From contig JAYWGJ010000051.1 of assembly GCA_043778315.1 (NCBI GenBank), forward strand, positions 1-9,716: a DNA stretch of 9,716 bases, read 5' to 3'. Positions within the stretch are counted from its first letter, which is position 1. Each line of letters opens with the position of its first letter. Below the pieces are notes generated by a model. That model ran no database searches. It was not told the origin of the DNA and saw only the letters and a program-made list of their open reading frames with translations. The DNA is from JBEEMU01 sp043778315. GTDB taxonomy: Bacteria; Bacteroidota; Bacteroidia; Chitinophagales; Saprospiraceae. The position numbers and the translations under genes were made by a program. Shown here in pieces: positions 1 through 6,419 of the stretch.

Positions 1-809
1 GTACTCCAGCCCGAAATAAGTACGCCGACCGCGAGTATCACGACGCAGACCACCAAAATACCCGTTGTGTCCTCGATGCTCCGCAGTTCGGGCATTTGTT
101 GGTACAGCAAAAGGATAAAACCGAACAGCCCTAAGCTCGCTAATACGCCGCTCAGTAAGCCGTTGAGGTAAGATTTGACGAGGTACGGGCGCGTGATAAA
201 CTCCCACGACGCGCCCACCAATTGCATATTTTTTATCAAAAAACGATTAGAATACAAAGATAATTTGACGGTATTGTGTATCAAATTGGCAGCGATAAAG
301 ATAAAAATAAAGCTCACCAAAAGCGTAATTATACCCAAATTACGAATATTATCACCTATATTTTTGATTAATGCCTCTTGGTAATACACGTCGCTCACCA
401 AGCCGTTTTGCTTGATAGTTGCCGCTATCCGTTTGAGGCTGTCGGGCTGCACCGCTTGCGCTTGTATGTTGAAAGTCAAGGTGTTATAGAGCGGATTATC
501 GCCGAACGCCATAAAATCATTGCCAAATTCCTTCTGCATTTGCGCCGCCGCGTCCTCTTTGGACGTGAAGCGGAGCGTACCTGCGCGCAAAAACGACTGA
601 TGCGACAAGTAGTCTTTGAAAATATTGATAGACGTAGGGTCGGCTTCCTCTTTTAGCTCCACCATAATCTCGACGCTCTCTTTGTAGCGTTGTATAAACT
701 CGTTGGCGTACAGCACTATCAGCCCGAACACGCCGAGCAGAAAAAGCACGAGCGTGGTACTCGCTATGGCATACCAAAAATTAGGTTTGGTTTTGGTGGT
801 GGCAGACAA
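1..809 (-). CDS. ftsX: Cell division protein FtsX (ABC-type permease), partial at its C-terminus
   Basis: Reading right to left from 809, the frame stays open for 269 codons to the window edge. The product has a short basic N-terminus (SATTKTKPNFWYA), a first membrane span (about residues 14-34), a soluble extracytoplasmic domain (KESVEIMVELKEEAD, then FTSKEDAAAQMQKEFG and NPLYNTLTFNIQ), then three C-terminal spans including a segment around NLIHNTVKLSLYSNRFLIKNMQLVGA. This is the FtsX topology. In the family, FtsX pairs with the ATPase FtsE and controls peptidoglycan hydrolases at the division site. The usual length is a little under 300 residues, so roughly 10-25 are cut off beyond position 1. 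No ATG is in frame near the beginning. I chose TTG at 809-807 because the protein then starts just before the basic N-terminus; the upstream codons are AT-rich and unlike coding sequence. The gene is divergent from the acyltransferase. Confidence 0.9.
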   Translation of the reverse strand, partial: MSATTKTKPNFWYAIASTTLVLFLLGVFGLIVLYANEFIQRYKESVEIMVELKEEADPTSINIFKDYLSHQSFLRAGTLRFTSKEDAAAQMQKEFGNDFMAFGDNPLYNTLTFNIQAQAVQPDSLKRIAATIKQNGLVSDVYYQEALIKNIGDNIRNLGIITLLVSFIFIFIAANLIHNTVKLSLYSNRFLIKNMQLVGASWEFITRPYLVKSYLNGLLSGVLASLGLFGFILLLYQQMPELRSIEDTTGILVVCVVILAVGVLISGWS

Positions 810-1209
810 AATATAAATACTTTTATTGTGATGAAAAATTGATTTTTAATATTACTTATGCTTACATTTGCTTTAAATAGCTGAAATAAAATATCCGATA
901 TTTTTATCTACGCTCAAAAAATGGCTTAAACCTACGCAAAAGCTGACAGCTAATAAAGTATTTTTAGGTTTCATTTGTTATTTATTACAACTTTTATGCT
1001 TCGCAAAGTTGAAATAAATAACTTCATTTCACGAAAATACTTTTTATTAGCGACATAGATATTACACTACGTTTTAACTATTTTTATCGTTTCCGATAAT
1101 GCAAACTAATTTAAAACATCTACTTATCACAGTAATTATAATACCTATTTTTTGTCCTCCATTATACCTATCTGCCCTGACTCTGCACTCCCCATTAACC
1201 TTATAAGAA
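810..1209. other. AT-rich divergent intergenic region between ftsX and the acyltransferase gene
   Basis: This 400-base stretch has no gene I can support firmly. It holds a perfect 8-bp palindrome with a one-base centre (AAAATATC, c, GATATTTT, 888-904), the long inverted repeat described separately (949-1051), and a short hairpin TTATCG / tttc / CGATAA (1084-1099). A 36-codon reading frame (ATG at 1099, TAA at 1204-1206) encodes a hydrophobic 35-residue peptide starting MQTNLKHLLITVIII. It lies in the same frame as the acyltransferase, with only one GAA codon between its stop and the acyltransferase ATG; I do not call it as a gene. I see no good TAnnTTTG box for either flanking gene. Confidence 0.6.
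949..1051. repeat. Long imperfect inverted repeat (about 46-bp arms)
   Basis: The inner arms are GTTATTTATTACAACTTT (977-994) and AAAGTTGAAATAAATAAC (1005-1022), complementary at 17 of 18 positions around a 10-base centre TATGCTTCGC. Pairing then breaks over an 11-12 base internal loop and resumes in the outer arms: GCTAATAAA plus GTATTTT (949-964) against AAAATAC plus TTTATTAGC (1034-1051), with two extra bases on the right. The whole unit is 103 bp. It sits upstream of both divergent genes, so it is not a terminator for either. It could be a small palindromic mobile or REP-like element, a DNA cruciform, or a structured leader; the sequence alone does not decide. Confidence 0.75.
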
Positions 1210-2292
1210 ATGACTTCCAAGCCGATACACCTTCCGGGTTTAAATGGTATTAGAGCTATAGGTGCGTCCGTTGTAGCCCTTTGCCATATAACCCAGAATC
1301 TACATAGATTTGATATTGAAGAAATATTTGGCTATAGTAACCCTATAGCACCATATCGCATGGCTTTGTTTTTTGTTTTAAGTGGTTTTCTTTTTACTTA
1401 CTTGTTATTAAATGAAAAAGAGAAATTTCAGAAAATAGATTTAAAAAGATTTTATCTTCGTCGCATCTTGCGAATATGGCCTATTTATTACCTGACCATT
1501 TTTTTTACGGTAATTTTGATGTTACTGGGTTTTTTAGACTATGGGAATAATACTAATATTACGTTGGTACTATACTCGCTATTACTCTCAAACGTTGGCT
1601 ATTATATGGGTTTGGGCATTATTACCATTACGCCTTTATGGTCGGTAGGAGTAGAGGAGCAGTTCTATGTTATTTTACCGATATTATTAAATAAGTCAAG
1701 AAACACTATAAATGGACTGATAGGATTGGTAGGTGTCCATTTAATGCTTAAAATTATTACCTATATCTTTTTTAGAGACTCAATATATAAACTAATATCT
1801 ATGACAGCTTTTGATAGTATGGGACTCGGTGGTATTGGTGCATACTTAGTTTATACAAAAAATAAATTACTTTTCATTGTGTATCACAAACTCGTACAAA
1901 TAGCGGCTTGGTCTTTTCTATTTCTCTCTATTTGCAAACCACTACACCTATTTACTTTAATTGATCAAGAGGTACATACTTTTTTTTACCTATTAGTTAT
2001 TATAAATATTAGCACCAATCCAAATACCATTATAAGGTTAGAGGATACGGTTAGTAATTTTTTGGGTGAAATTTCCTACGGTATATATATATATCATATG
2101 CCTGTATTATTTGTTTTATCCTTGATACTCAAAAAGCATCTATCTCATTTCAGCACTATTTATCAGGTTGTAATTGTCAATATTACTGTAATTATAGGTA
2201 CTATAATTATATCTTATTTGTCATATACTTATTTTGAAAGTATATTTTTAAAAATGAAACCCAAGTATTCAAAAATACACAGTAATAATTGA
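1210..2292 (+). CDS. Membrane acyltransferase, acyltransferase-3 family (OafA/YrhL-like)
   Basis: A 360-residue multi-span membrane protein with the marks of the acyltransferase-3 family: LPGLNGIRAIGA at the N-terminus, the conserved first-span histidine H26, FFVLSGFLFTY (54-64), the basic loop RRILRIWPIYYL (84-95) and LWSVGVEEQFY (143-153). The rest is about eight to ten hydrophobic spans. Family members move acetyl or other acyl groups from the cytoplasm onto surface glycans such as O-antigen, exopolysaccharide or peptidoglycan; the substrate here is unknown and no glycan genes are adjacent. The length is normal for a stand-alone member with no SGNH domain. The ATG at 1210 follows TATAAGAA and puts the LPGLNGIR motif at the expected distance. 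Base composition is clearly AT-richer than prs and dedA next to it, about one third G+C in the lines I counted, which suggests a later arrival. The stop is 24 bases before prs. Confidence 0.88.
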   Translation: MTSKPIHLPGLNGIRAIGASVVALCHITQNLHRFDIEEIFGYSNPIAPYRMALFFVLSGFLFTYLLLNEKEKFQKIDLKRFYLRRILRIWPIYYLTIFFTVILMLLGFLDYGNNTNITLVLYSLLLSNVGYYMGLGIITITPLWSVGVEEQFYVILPILLNKSRNTINGLIGLVGVHLMLKIITYIFFRDSIYKLISMTAFDSMGLGGIGAYLVYTKNKLLFIVYHKLVQIAAWSFLFLSICKPLHLFTLIDQEVHTFFYLLVIINISTNPNTIIRLEDTVSNFLGEISYGIYIYHMPVLFVLSLILKKHLSHFSTIYQVVIVNITVIIGTIIISYLSYTYFESIFLKMKPKYSKIHSNN

Positions 2293-2316
2293 TGTCCGAT
2301 TTCAAAAAATCATACC

Positions 2317-3282
2317 ATGTTAATCAACGAAGTTAAACTTTTTTCGGGGTCTGCGTCCGAGTATTTAGCCGCTAAAATTGCCGATAATTACGGCGACGAG
2401 TTGGGTAGTGTTTCTTTAGTAAAGTTTTCGGACGGTGAGTTCAGCCCAAATATCACAGAGTCGGTGCGTGGCAAATTTGTATTTTTCATACAGTCTACGT
2501 TTCCGCCTGCCGACAATTTACTGGAGCTTTTGTTGCTTATCGACGCTGCAAAACGCGCTTCGGCGGGTTATATTACTGCCGTAATTCCGTATTTTGGCTA
2601 CGCTCGACAAGACCGAAAAGACAAGCCGCGTGTGGCTATTGCCGCTAAGGTAGTGAGCAATATGCTCGAGGCATCGGGCGTAAATCGGATTATGACGATG
2701 GATTTTCACTCCGAGCAGATTCAAGGTTTTTTCGATATTCCTGTCGACCACCTCAAAGGCGAAGCGATTTTTATACCGTACTTGCAAGAAACCTTGGATA
2801 TGGCGAACGTCACTTTCGCGTCGCCCGACGTAGGCGGCGTAAAACGGGCGCGTATTTATTCCAAATATTTCCAAACCGACCTCGTTATTTGCGATAAGCA
2901 TCGCGTAAAAGCAAACGAAGTGGATAGTATGACCGTAATCGGTGACGTTGCGGGTAAAGATGTGGTGTTAGTAGATGACTTGGTCGATACCGCAGGTACG
3001 CTCTGTAAAGCCGCCGAAGTGCTGTTAGAAAAAGGCGCAAAAAGCGTCCGCGCAATCTGTACGCACCCTGTACTAAGCGGCAAAGCCTACGAAAATATTG
3101 CTAACTCCAAACTCGACGAACTTATCATAACCGATACTATTCCGCTAAAAGCGGGTCGCCCGACCGATAAAATAAAAGTACTCTCTTCTGCCAAACTTTT
3201 TGCCCGAGCTTTGCGCAATATACACGAACACAAATCCATCTCGGCACTTTTTGTGAGCGATAACGACCGAATTGCCAAGTAA
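2317..3282 (+). CDS. prs: Ribose-phosphate pyrophosphokinase (PRPP synthase)
   Basis: Makes 5-phosphoribosyl 1-pyrophosphate from ribose 5-phosphate and ATP in the cytoplasm, feeding purine, pyrimidine, NAD, histidine and tryptophan synthesis. At 321 residues it is close to the usual 310-320 of class I enzymes. Visible motifs are FSDGEF (37-42), IQSTFPPADNLLELLLLIDAAKR, PYFGYARQDRKDKPR (91-105), the catalytic-region histidine in MDFHSEQIQGFF (H131), the flexible-loop DKHR (193-196) and the PRPP-binding loop VVLVDDLVDTAGTL (216-229). The C-terminal KLDELIITDTIPL is also typical. All key positions look intact, so the enzyme should be active. It starts 24 bases after the acyltransferase and ends 29 bases before dedA, so it may be co-transcribed with both. 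I saw no clear promoter box just upstream, and any private promoter would lie inside the acyltransferase gene. Confidence 0.97.
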   Translation: MLINEVKLFSGSASEYLAAKIADNYGDELGSVSLVKFSDGEFSPNITESVRGKFVFFIQSTFPPADNLLELLLLIDAAKRASAGYITAVIPYFGYARQDRKDKPRVAIAAKVVSNMLEASGVNRIMTMDFHSEQIQGFFDIPVDHLKGEAIFIPYLQETLDMANVTFASPDVGGVKRARIYSKYFQTDLVICDKHRVKANEVDSMTVIGDVAGKDVVLVDDLVDTAGTLCKAAEVLLEKGAKSVRAICTHPVLSGKAYENIANSKLDELIITDTIPLKAGRPTDKIKVLSSAKLFARALRNIHEHKSISALFVSDNDRIAK

Positions 3283-3311
3283 AAAATCATTCCTGCTACC
3301 TAATTTTTCGT

Positions 3312-3941
3312 ATGAAAACCATTTTAGATTTTATTTTACATATAGATAAACACATATTTGAGTTTGTGGCGCAATACGGCACGTTTACTTATGTGATACT
3401 TTTTGCGATTATCTTTGCAGAAACGGGCTTGGTTATAGTGCCGTTTTTGCCAGGCGACGCGCTGCTGCTCGCGGCAGGCATTGTCTGGGCAAATACGGGT
3501 TTGAATCCCGTTTTATTATATGCAGTTTTAGTAGTGGCGGCTATTTTGGGTAATATTCTTAATTATACGATTGGCAGGGTTTTTGGCGAGGAGATACTGC
3601 GACGCGGCATCATCAAACAAAAATACTTAGACCAAACGCACGAGTATTTTGAGAAATACGGCGCATTTGCTATTATTTTTGCGCGTTTTGCACCGTTTGT
3701 GCGTACTTTTGCGCCGTTTGTGGCGGGTATGAGTAAAATGAATTACCCAAAATTTTTAGCGTATAATGCCATCGGCGCGGTGCTTTGGTGCGCGATATTC
3801 ATCTTTGCAGGCTATATCTTTGGTGGTACAGAATTTGTGAAAAACAATTTTGGTGCGATAGAAATAGCCGTCATTTTGATTACCACTTTGCCTGTGTTGT
3901 TTACCTTGGCGCGGGAGTTTTTCTTTGCTAAAAAAGAGTAG
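3312..3941 (+). CDS. DedA-family integral membrane protein
   Basis: A 209-residue membrane protein of the DedA (SNARE-associated/VTT) family. Diagnostic segments are FAETGLVIVPFLPGDALLLAAG (the acidic E37 and the FLPGD re-entrant loop at 45-49), GNILNYTIGR (80-89), YFEKYGAFAIIFARF and RFAPFVRTFAPFVAGM (125-140), followed by two or three spans and a short basic tail. DedA proteins are polytopic inner-membrane proteins linked to lipid-carrier recycling (undecaprenyl phosphate or phosphatidylethanolamine flipping in studied members), proton motive force and envelope integrity; which applies here cannot be read from sequence. The gene follows prs by 29 bases and is the last gene before a strong terminator, so it is probably the distal gene of the prs transcript. 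Confidence 0.92.
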   Translation: MKTILDFILHIDKHIFEFVAQYGTFTYVILFAIIFAETGLVIVPFLPGDALLLAAGIVWANTGLNPVLLYAVLVVAAILGNILNYTIGRVFGEEILRRGIIKQKYLDQTHEYFEKYGAFAIIFARFAPFVRTFAPFVAGMSKMNYPKFLAYNAIGAVLWCAIFIFAGYIFGGTEFVKNNFGAIEIAVILITTLPVLFTLAREFFFAKKE

Positions 3942-3960
3942 ATTTTATATTAAATAACGC

Positions 3961-4003
3961 AAAAAAAGCGGCAACTATCGAGGGATAGTTGCCGCTTTTT
4001 TTT
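3961..4003. terminator. Bidirectional intrinsic terminator
   Basis: A perfect 19-bp stem, 3961-3979 (seven A then GCGGCAACTATC) against 3984-4002, encloses a GAGG loop. One side is a run of seven A and the other a run of eight T, so it can work on either strand. It sits between the convergent ends of dedA (3941) and the DUF58 gene (4035), which is where a shared terminator is expected. Confidence 0.93.
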
Positions 4004-4034
4004 GTGTATTGCGAACGGTAAAATACCGTAAAAA

Positions 4035-4901
4035 TCAATTCCGGTGTTTAAAAAAGCGCAGCAGCACACCGATATAATCGACTGCGGTATCGATGCTTAA
4101 CACATCGCATTGCACTTTTTTGAAGGTGTTTTTAAAGTAATCGTAGTTGTCGGTGTAGTGTGCGGCGTAGTCGGCGCGCACTTTCGGGTCGGAGGTGTCG
4201 AGCCACATTGTGGCGTTCGCTTCGGAGTCGCGGGCACGCACTAAACCGATATTCGGGAGCATCTGCTCGCGCAAATCGTGGAGATGAATACCTATAATAT
4301 CGTGTCGGCGCGACGCGACGCGCAGCGCGTCTTCGTAATGCTTAGCGAGGAAGTCGCTGATGATAAAAGTGACCGTTCTTTTTTTTGCAATACTATTAAA
4401 GTACTTCAAAGCAGCCGTCATATTAGTGCCTTTTCCTATCGGCTCAAAGTTGATTAACTCTCTGATAATGAGCAAAATATGTTTTTTTCCTTTTTGCGGC
4501 GGTATAAATTTTTCTATTTTATCCGAAAAGAAAATAACGCCTACTTTATCATTATTATTAATAGCCGAAAAAGCTAAAACGGCGCATATTTCAGTGAGTA
4601 CTTCTTGTTTCATTAGGTCGGTAGAGCCGAAAAACGCCGAGCGCGACATATCTATCAGTAGCATAACGCTCATTTCTCGCTCCTCCTCAAATATTTTGAT
4701 GTGCGCTTCGCCGCTCCGCGCCGTGACGTTCCAGTCGATATTGCGCACGTCGTCGCCGTACTGATAAGCCCGTACCTCGCTAAACGACATACCGCGTCCT
4801 TTAAACGTGCTGTGGTATTCGCCCGACAAAATATGTCTGCTCAGTCCGCGCGTTTTTATCTCTATCTTCCTTACTTTTTTGAGTAGCTCTGCGGTTTCGA
4901 T
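4035..4901 (-). CDS. DUF58-domain protein (MoxR partner), with an apparent ATC start
   Basis: Contains the DUF58 signature FKGRGMSFSEVRAYQYGDD followed by VRNIDWNVTAR, then a von Willebrand A-like fold whose first strand ends in LLIDMSRS, a DxSxS metal-site motif, and a later VTFIISDFLAK strand. DUF58 proteins are encoded beside MoxR AAA+ ATPases and are thought to act with them in folding or cofactor insertion for client proteins. The first standard start in frame is TTG at 4829, which would give 264 residues starting just before SGEYHSTFKG. The frame upstream still encodes ETAELLKKVRKIEIKTRGLS, which matches the N-terminus I recall for Bacteroidota members (about M-D-T-x-x-LLKKVRKIEIKTRGLS). 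The codon at the family Met position is ATC (4901-4899). I therefore extend the call to 4901 (288 residues), but the exact start is uncertain. It lies 28 bases after moxR and is probably co-transcribed with it. Confidence 0.85.
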   Translation of the reverse strand: METAELLKKVRKIEIKTRGLSRHILSGEYHSTFKGRGMSFSEVRAYQYGDDVRNIDWNVTARSGEAHIKIFEEEREMSVMLLIDMSRSAFFGSTDLMKQEVLTEICAVLAFSAINNNDKVGVIFFSDKIEKFIPPQKGKKHILLIIRELINFEPIGKGTNMTAALKYFNSIAKKRTVTFIISDFLAKHYEDALRVASRRHDIIGIHLHDLREQMLPNIGLVRARDSEANATMWLDTSDPKVRADYAAHYTDNYDYFKNTFKKVQCDVLSIDTAVDYIGVLLRFFKHRN

Positions 4902-4929
4902 GGCTTGTTTATTTTTAAAATGTAAAAAA

Positions 4930-5928
4930 CTATGGCACTTCTACGGTATTCAAAATCTCACTAATAATGTCTTCGGCGGCTATATTTTCAGCCTCCGCTT
5001 CGTAGGTTAAGCCGATGCGATGCCGCAACACGTCGTAGCAAATAGCGCGCACGTCTTCGGGTATCACATAGCCGCGACGCTGCAAAAATGCGTAGCCTTT
5101 GGCGGCGAGCGCGAGGTTGATGCTAGCACGTGGAGAGCCACCGTAAGCGATAAGATTTTGCAAGTGCGGCATACGGTAGTCTTTTGGTTGTCGCGTAGCG
5201 AACACAATATCCAAAATATATTGTTCTATTTTTTCGTCCATATACACTTCGCGAACGGTGCGGCGCACCCGCAAAATCACTTCGGGCGACACCACTTTTT
5301 GTATAATTGGCGCGGGTTCTGCGCTTACGCTATTGCGCAATATTTGCCGCTCGTCTTGTTTTTCGGGGTATCCTACCTTGATTTTGAGCATAAAGCGGTC
5401 TATTTGCGCCTCGGGCAAGGGGTACGTTCCTTCTTGCTCTATCGGATTTTGGGTAGCCAAAACCAAAAACGGCTCTTTGAGCATATACGTCTGGTCGCCG
5501 ATAGTGACCTGCCGCTCTTGCATTGCCTCGAGGAGCGCGGACTGCACCTTGGCAGGTGCGCGGTTTATCTCGTCCGCCAAAATAAAATTGGCAAAAATAG
5601 GACCTTTGCGCACCGTGAACTCGTTGCGCGACGGATTAAAAATCATCGTCCCGATAATATCGGCTGGCAGCAAATCAGGCGTGAACTGTATGCGACTAAA
5701 ATGCGCATCTATGGCAGCCGCTAAGGTTTTGATACTTAGCGTTTTGGCAAGTCCAGGCAAGCCCTCTAATAGGACGTGTCCGTTGGTAAGCAAACCGAGC
5801 ATCAGCCTATCTATCATATAGCGTTGCCCGACGATGGTTTTCGCCGTTTCGTTAGTCAGGTCAGCCACAAAACCGCTTTCTATGTAAATGCGCTCGTTGA
5901 GGGCTTGTATATCTATGTAATTTTGCAT
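4930..5928 (-). CDS. MoxR-family AAA+ ATPase
   Basis: A 332-residue MoxR-type AAA+ ATPase of normal length. Landmarks in order are IVGQRYMIDRLMLGLLTNGHVLLEG (32-56), Walker A GLPGLAKT (56-63), QFTPDLLPADIIGT (81-94), Walker B ILADEINRAP (116-125), SALLEAMQERQVT, sensor 1 LATQNPIEQEGTYPLPEAQ (157-175) and an arginine-finger region DRFMLK (177-182), then the C-terminal lid with PRASINL. MoxR ATPases act as cytoplasmic chaperones, usually with von Willebrand A-type partners, and the DUF58 gene directly downstream fits that. The ATG at 5928 is the natural start. Unlike many Bacteroidota loci, no batA/batB-type genes follow, because the unit closes at the terminator after the DUF58 gene. Confidence 0.95.
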   Translation of the reverse strand: MQNYIDIQALNERIYIESGFVADLTNETAKTIVGQRYMIDRLMLGLLTNGHVLLEGLPGLAKTLSIKTLAAAIDAHFSRIQFTPDLLPADIIGTMIFNPSRNEFTVRKGPIFANFILADEINRAPAKVQSALLEAMQERQVTIGDQTYMLKEPFLVLATQNPIEQEGTYPLPEAQIDRFMLKIKVGYPEKQDERQILRNSVSAEPAPIIQKVVSPEVILRVRRTVREVYMDEKIEQYILDIVFATRQPKDYRMPHLQNLIAYGGSPRASINLALAAKGYAFLQRRGYVIPEDVRAICYDVLRHRIGLTYEAEAENIAAEDIISEILNTVEVP

Positions 5929-5959
5929 GGTGCAAATTTCGTTTTTTATTGTAGAATAA

Positions 5960-5989
5960 TAAAACTATTTGGATTTTTTATTGCCAAAA
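5960..5989 (-). promoter_or_regulatory. Possible moxR promoter
   Basis: On the minus strand TTTTG (5989-5985) is followed after 17 bases by TAGTTTTA (5967-5960). This approximates the Bacteroidota pattern of a TTTG upstream box and TAnnTTTG, with the last base deviating. It lies about 30 bases before the moxR ATG and downstream of the small membrane protein gene, so moxR may be transcribed on its own as well as from the promoter at 6191. AT-rich sequence makes chance matches common. Confidence 0.3.
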
Positions 5990-5996
5990 TGAAACG

Positions 5997-6146
5997 TCAC
6001 TTTATTTCAATATAATCATCGTAATCAGGCTTATTTTTTTTATCGGGCGGCGGCGGGTTTTTTTGGTTCATCAAACCATTAAAAAAAGGCTTTATAATAT
6101 ATAAATAAAATATATAAGATAAAATTAAATTAATAATAAATTTCAT
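5997..6146 (-). CDS. Small single-span membrane protein, 49 residues
   Basis: Reading from ATG at 6146 to TGA at 5999-5997 gives 49 residues: a strongly hydrophobic N-terminal helix (residues 3-18, FIINLILSYIFYLYII), a short KPFFNGLMNQKN link, a PPPP run (31-34), a lysine-rich stretch and an acidic end DYDDYIEIK. The layout of one membrane helix, polar linker and acidic DY/IE tail resembles small Bacteroidota proteins such as the DUF4834 type, but that is recollection and not a firm family call. Two points support it as real: a perfect TACTTTTG promoter box lies 45 bases upstream on the same strand, and the only GC-rich patch in the region (6044-6057) is explained by its proline and aspartate codons. 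It lies 68 bases upstream of moxR, on the same strand. Confidence 0.65.
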   Translation of the reverse strand: MKFIINLILSYIFYLYIIKPFFNGLMNQKNPPPPDKKNKPDYDDYIEIK

Positions 6147-6190
6147 AATTAGATAATTTAAAAACTAAGGAATGAAATACGACTCCTATG

Positions 6191-6198
6191 CAAAAGTA
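6191..6198 (-). promoter_or_regulatory. Promoter -7 box for the small membrane protein (and possibly moxR-DUF58)
   Basis: The minus strand reads TACTTTTG here, an exact match to the Bacteroidota TAnnTTTG box, followed by CA as is common. A start a few bases downstream would give a leader of roughly 35-40 bases before the ATG at 6146. I see no clean TTTG upstream box at the usual spacing, which lowers confidence. Confidence 0.55.
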
Positions 6199-6245
6199 AG
6201 CAACGTTTAGCTACTCACACTATATATATGCGTTTGAGGTGCAAT

Positions 6246-6280
6246 ATTGTTTATTTATTTTGTTATCAAAACAATAACAA
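6246..6280. repeat. Overlapping short inverted repeats between divergent promoters
   Basis: ATTGTTT (6246-6252) pairs with AAACAAT (6269-6275); inside it TTTTG (6258-6262) pairs with CAAAA (6267-6271), and GTTAT (6262-6266) with ATAAC (6274-6278). These are competing small palindromes in AT-rich DNA between the minus-strand promoter at 6191 and the plus-strand promoter at 6357. They could form an operator, or be chance; no regulator gene is nearby. Confidence 0.3.
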
Positions 6281-6356
6281 ATATAGTAAAAATTTCGTTT
6301 AATCGATAATAAAAAGATTTTTGTCTAATAAATAAGCTACATCGAAATATATTGTT

Positions 6357-6364
6357 TACTTTTG
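6357..6364 (+). promoter_or_regulatory. Promoter -7 box for the M36 protease gene
   Basis: TACTTTTG matches TAnnTTTG exactly and lies 55 bases before the protease ATG at 6420, leaving a leader of roughly 45-50 bases. A TTTTTG lies at 6318-6323 but is too far upstream to be the usual partner, so the upstream box is weak or missing. Confidence 0.55.
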
Positions 6365-6419
6365 TAAGGTGAAAAACAATATAACAGATTTATAATTATC
6401 ACAAATAAACCAAATTATT

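Noticed and set aside
175..656. Plus-strand open frames at 175-384 and 378-656
   Set aside because: Antisense to ftsX, whose minus-strand frame carries the recognisable permease protein.
899..1088. The 10-mer TATTTTTATC occurs at 899-908 and 1079-1088
   Set aside because: In DNA this AT-rich a repeated 10-mer is likely by chance, and the two sites have no shared flanks.
2081..2096. TATATATATAT run inside the acyltransferase gene
   Set aside because: It encodes the hydrophobic YGIYIYH membrane segment and keeps the frame open; no sign of slippage or a broken gene.
5020..5821. Long open frames on the plus strand (5020-5724 and 5258-5821)
   Set aside because: They lie antisense to the well-supported moxR gene, show no recognisable motif and are compositional shadows of it.
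6044..6057. GC-rich CGG-type run in otherwise AT-rich DNA, looking like a small microsatellite
   Set aside because: It is explained by the proline and aspartate codons of the 49-residue membrane protein on the minus strand.
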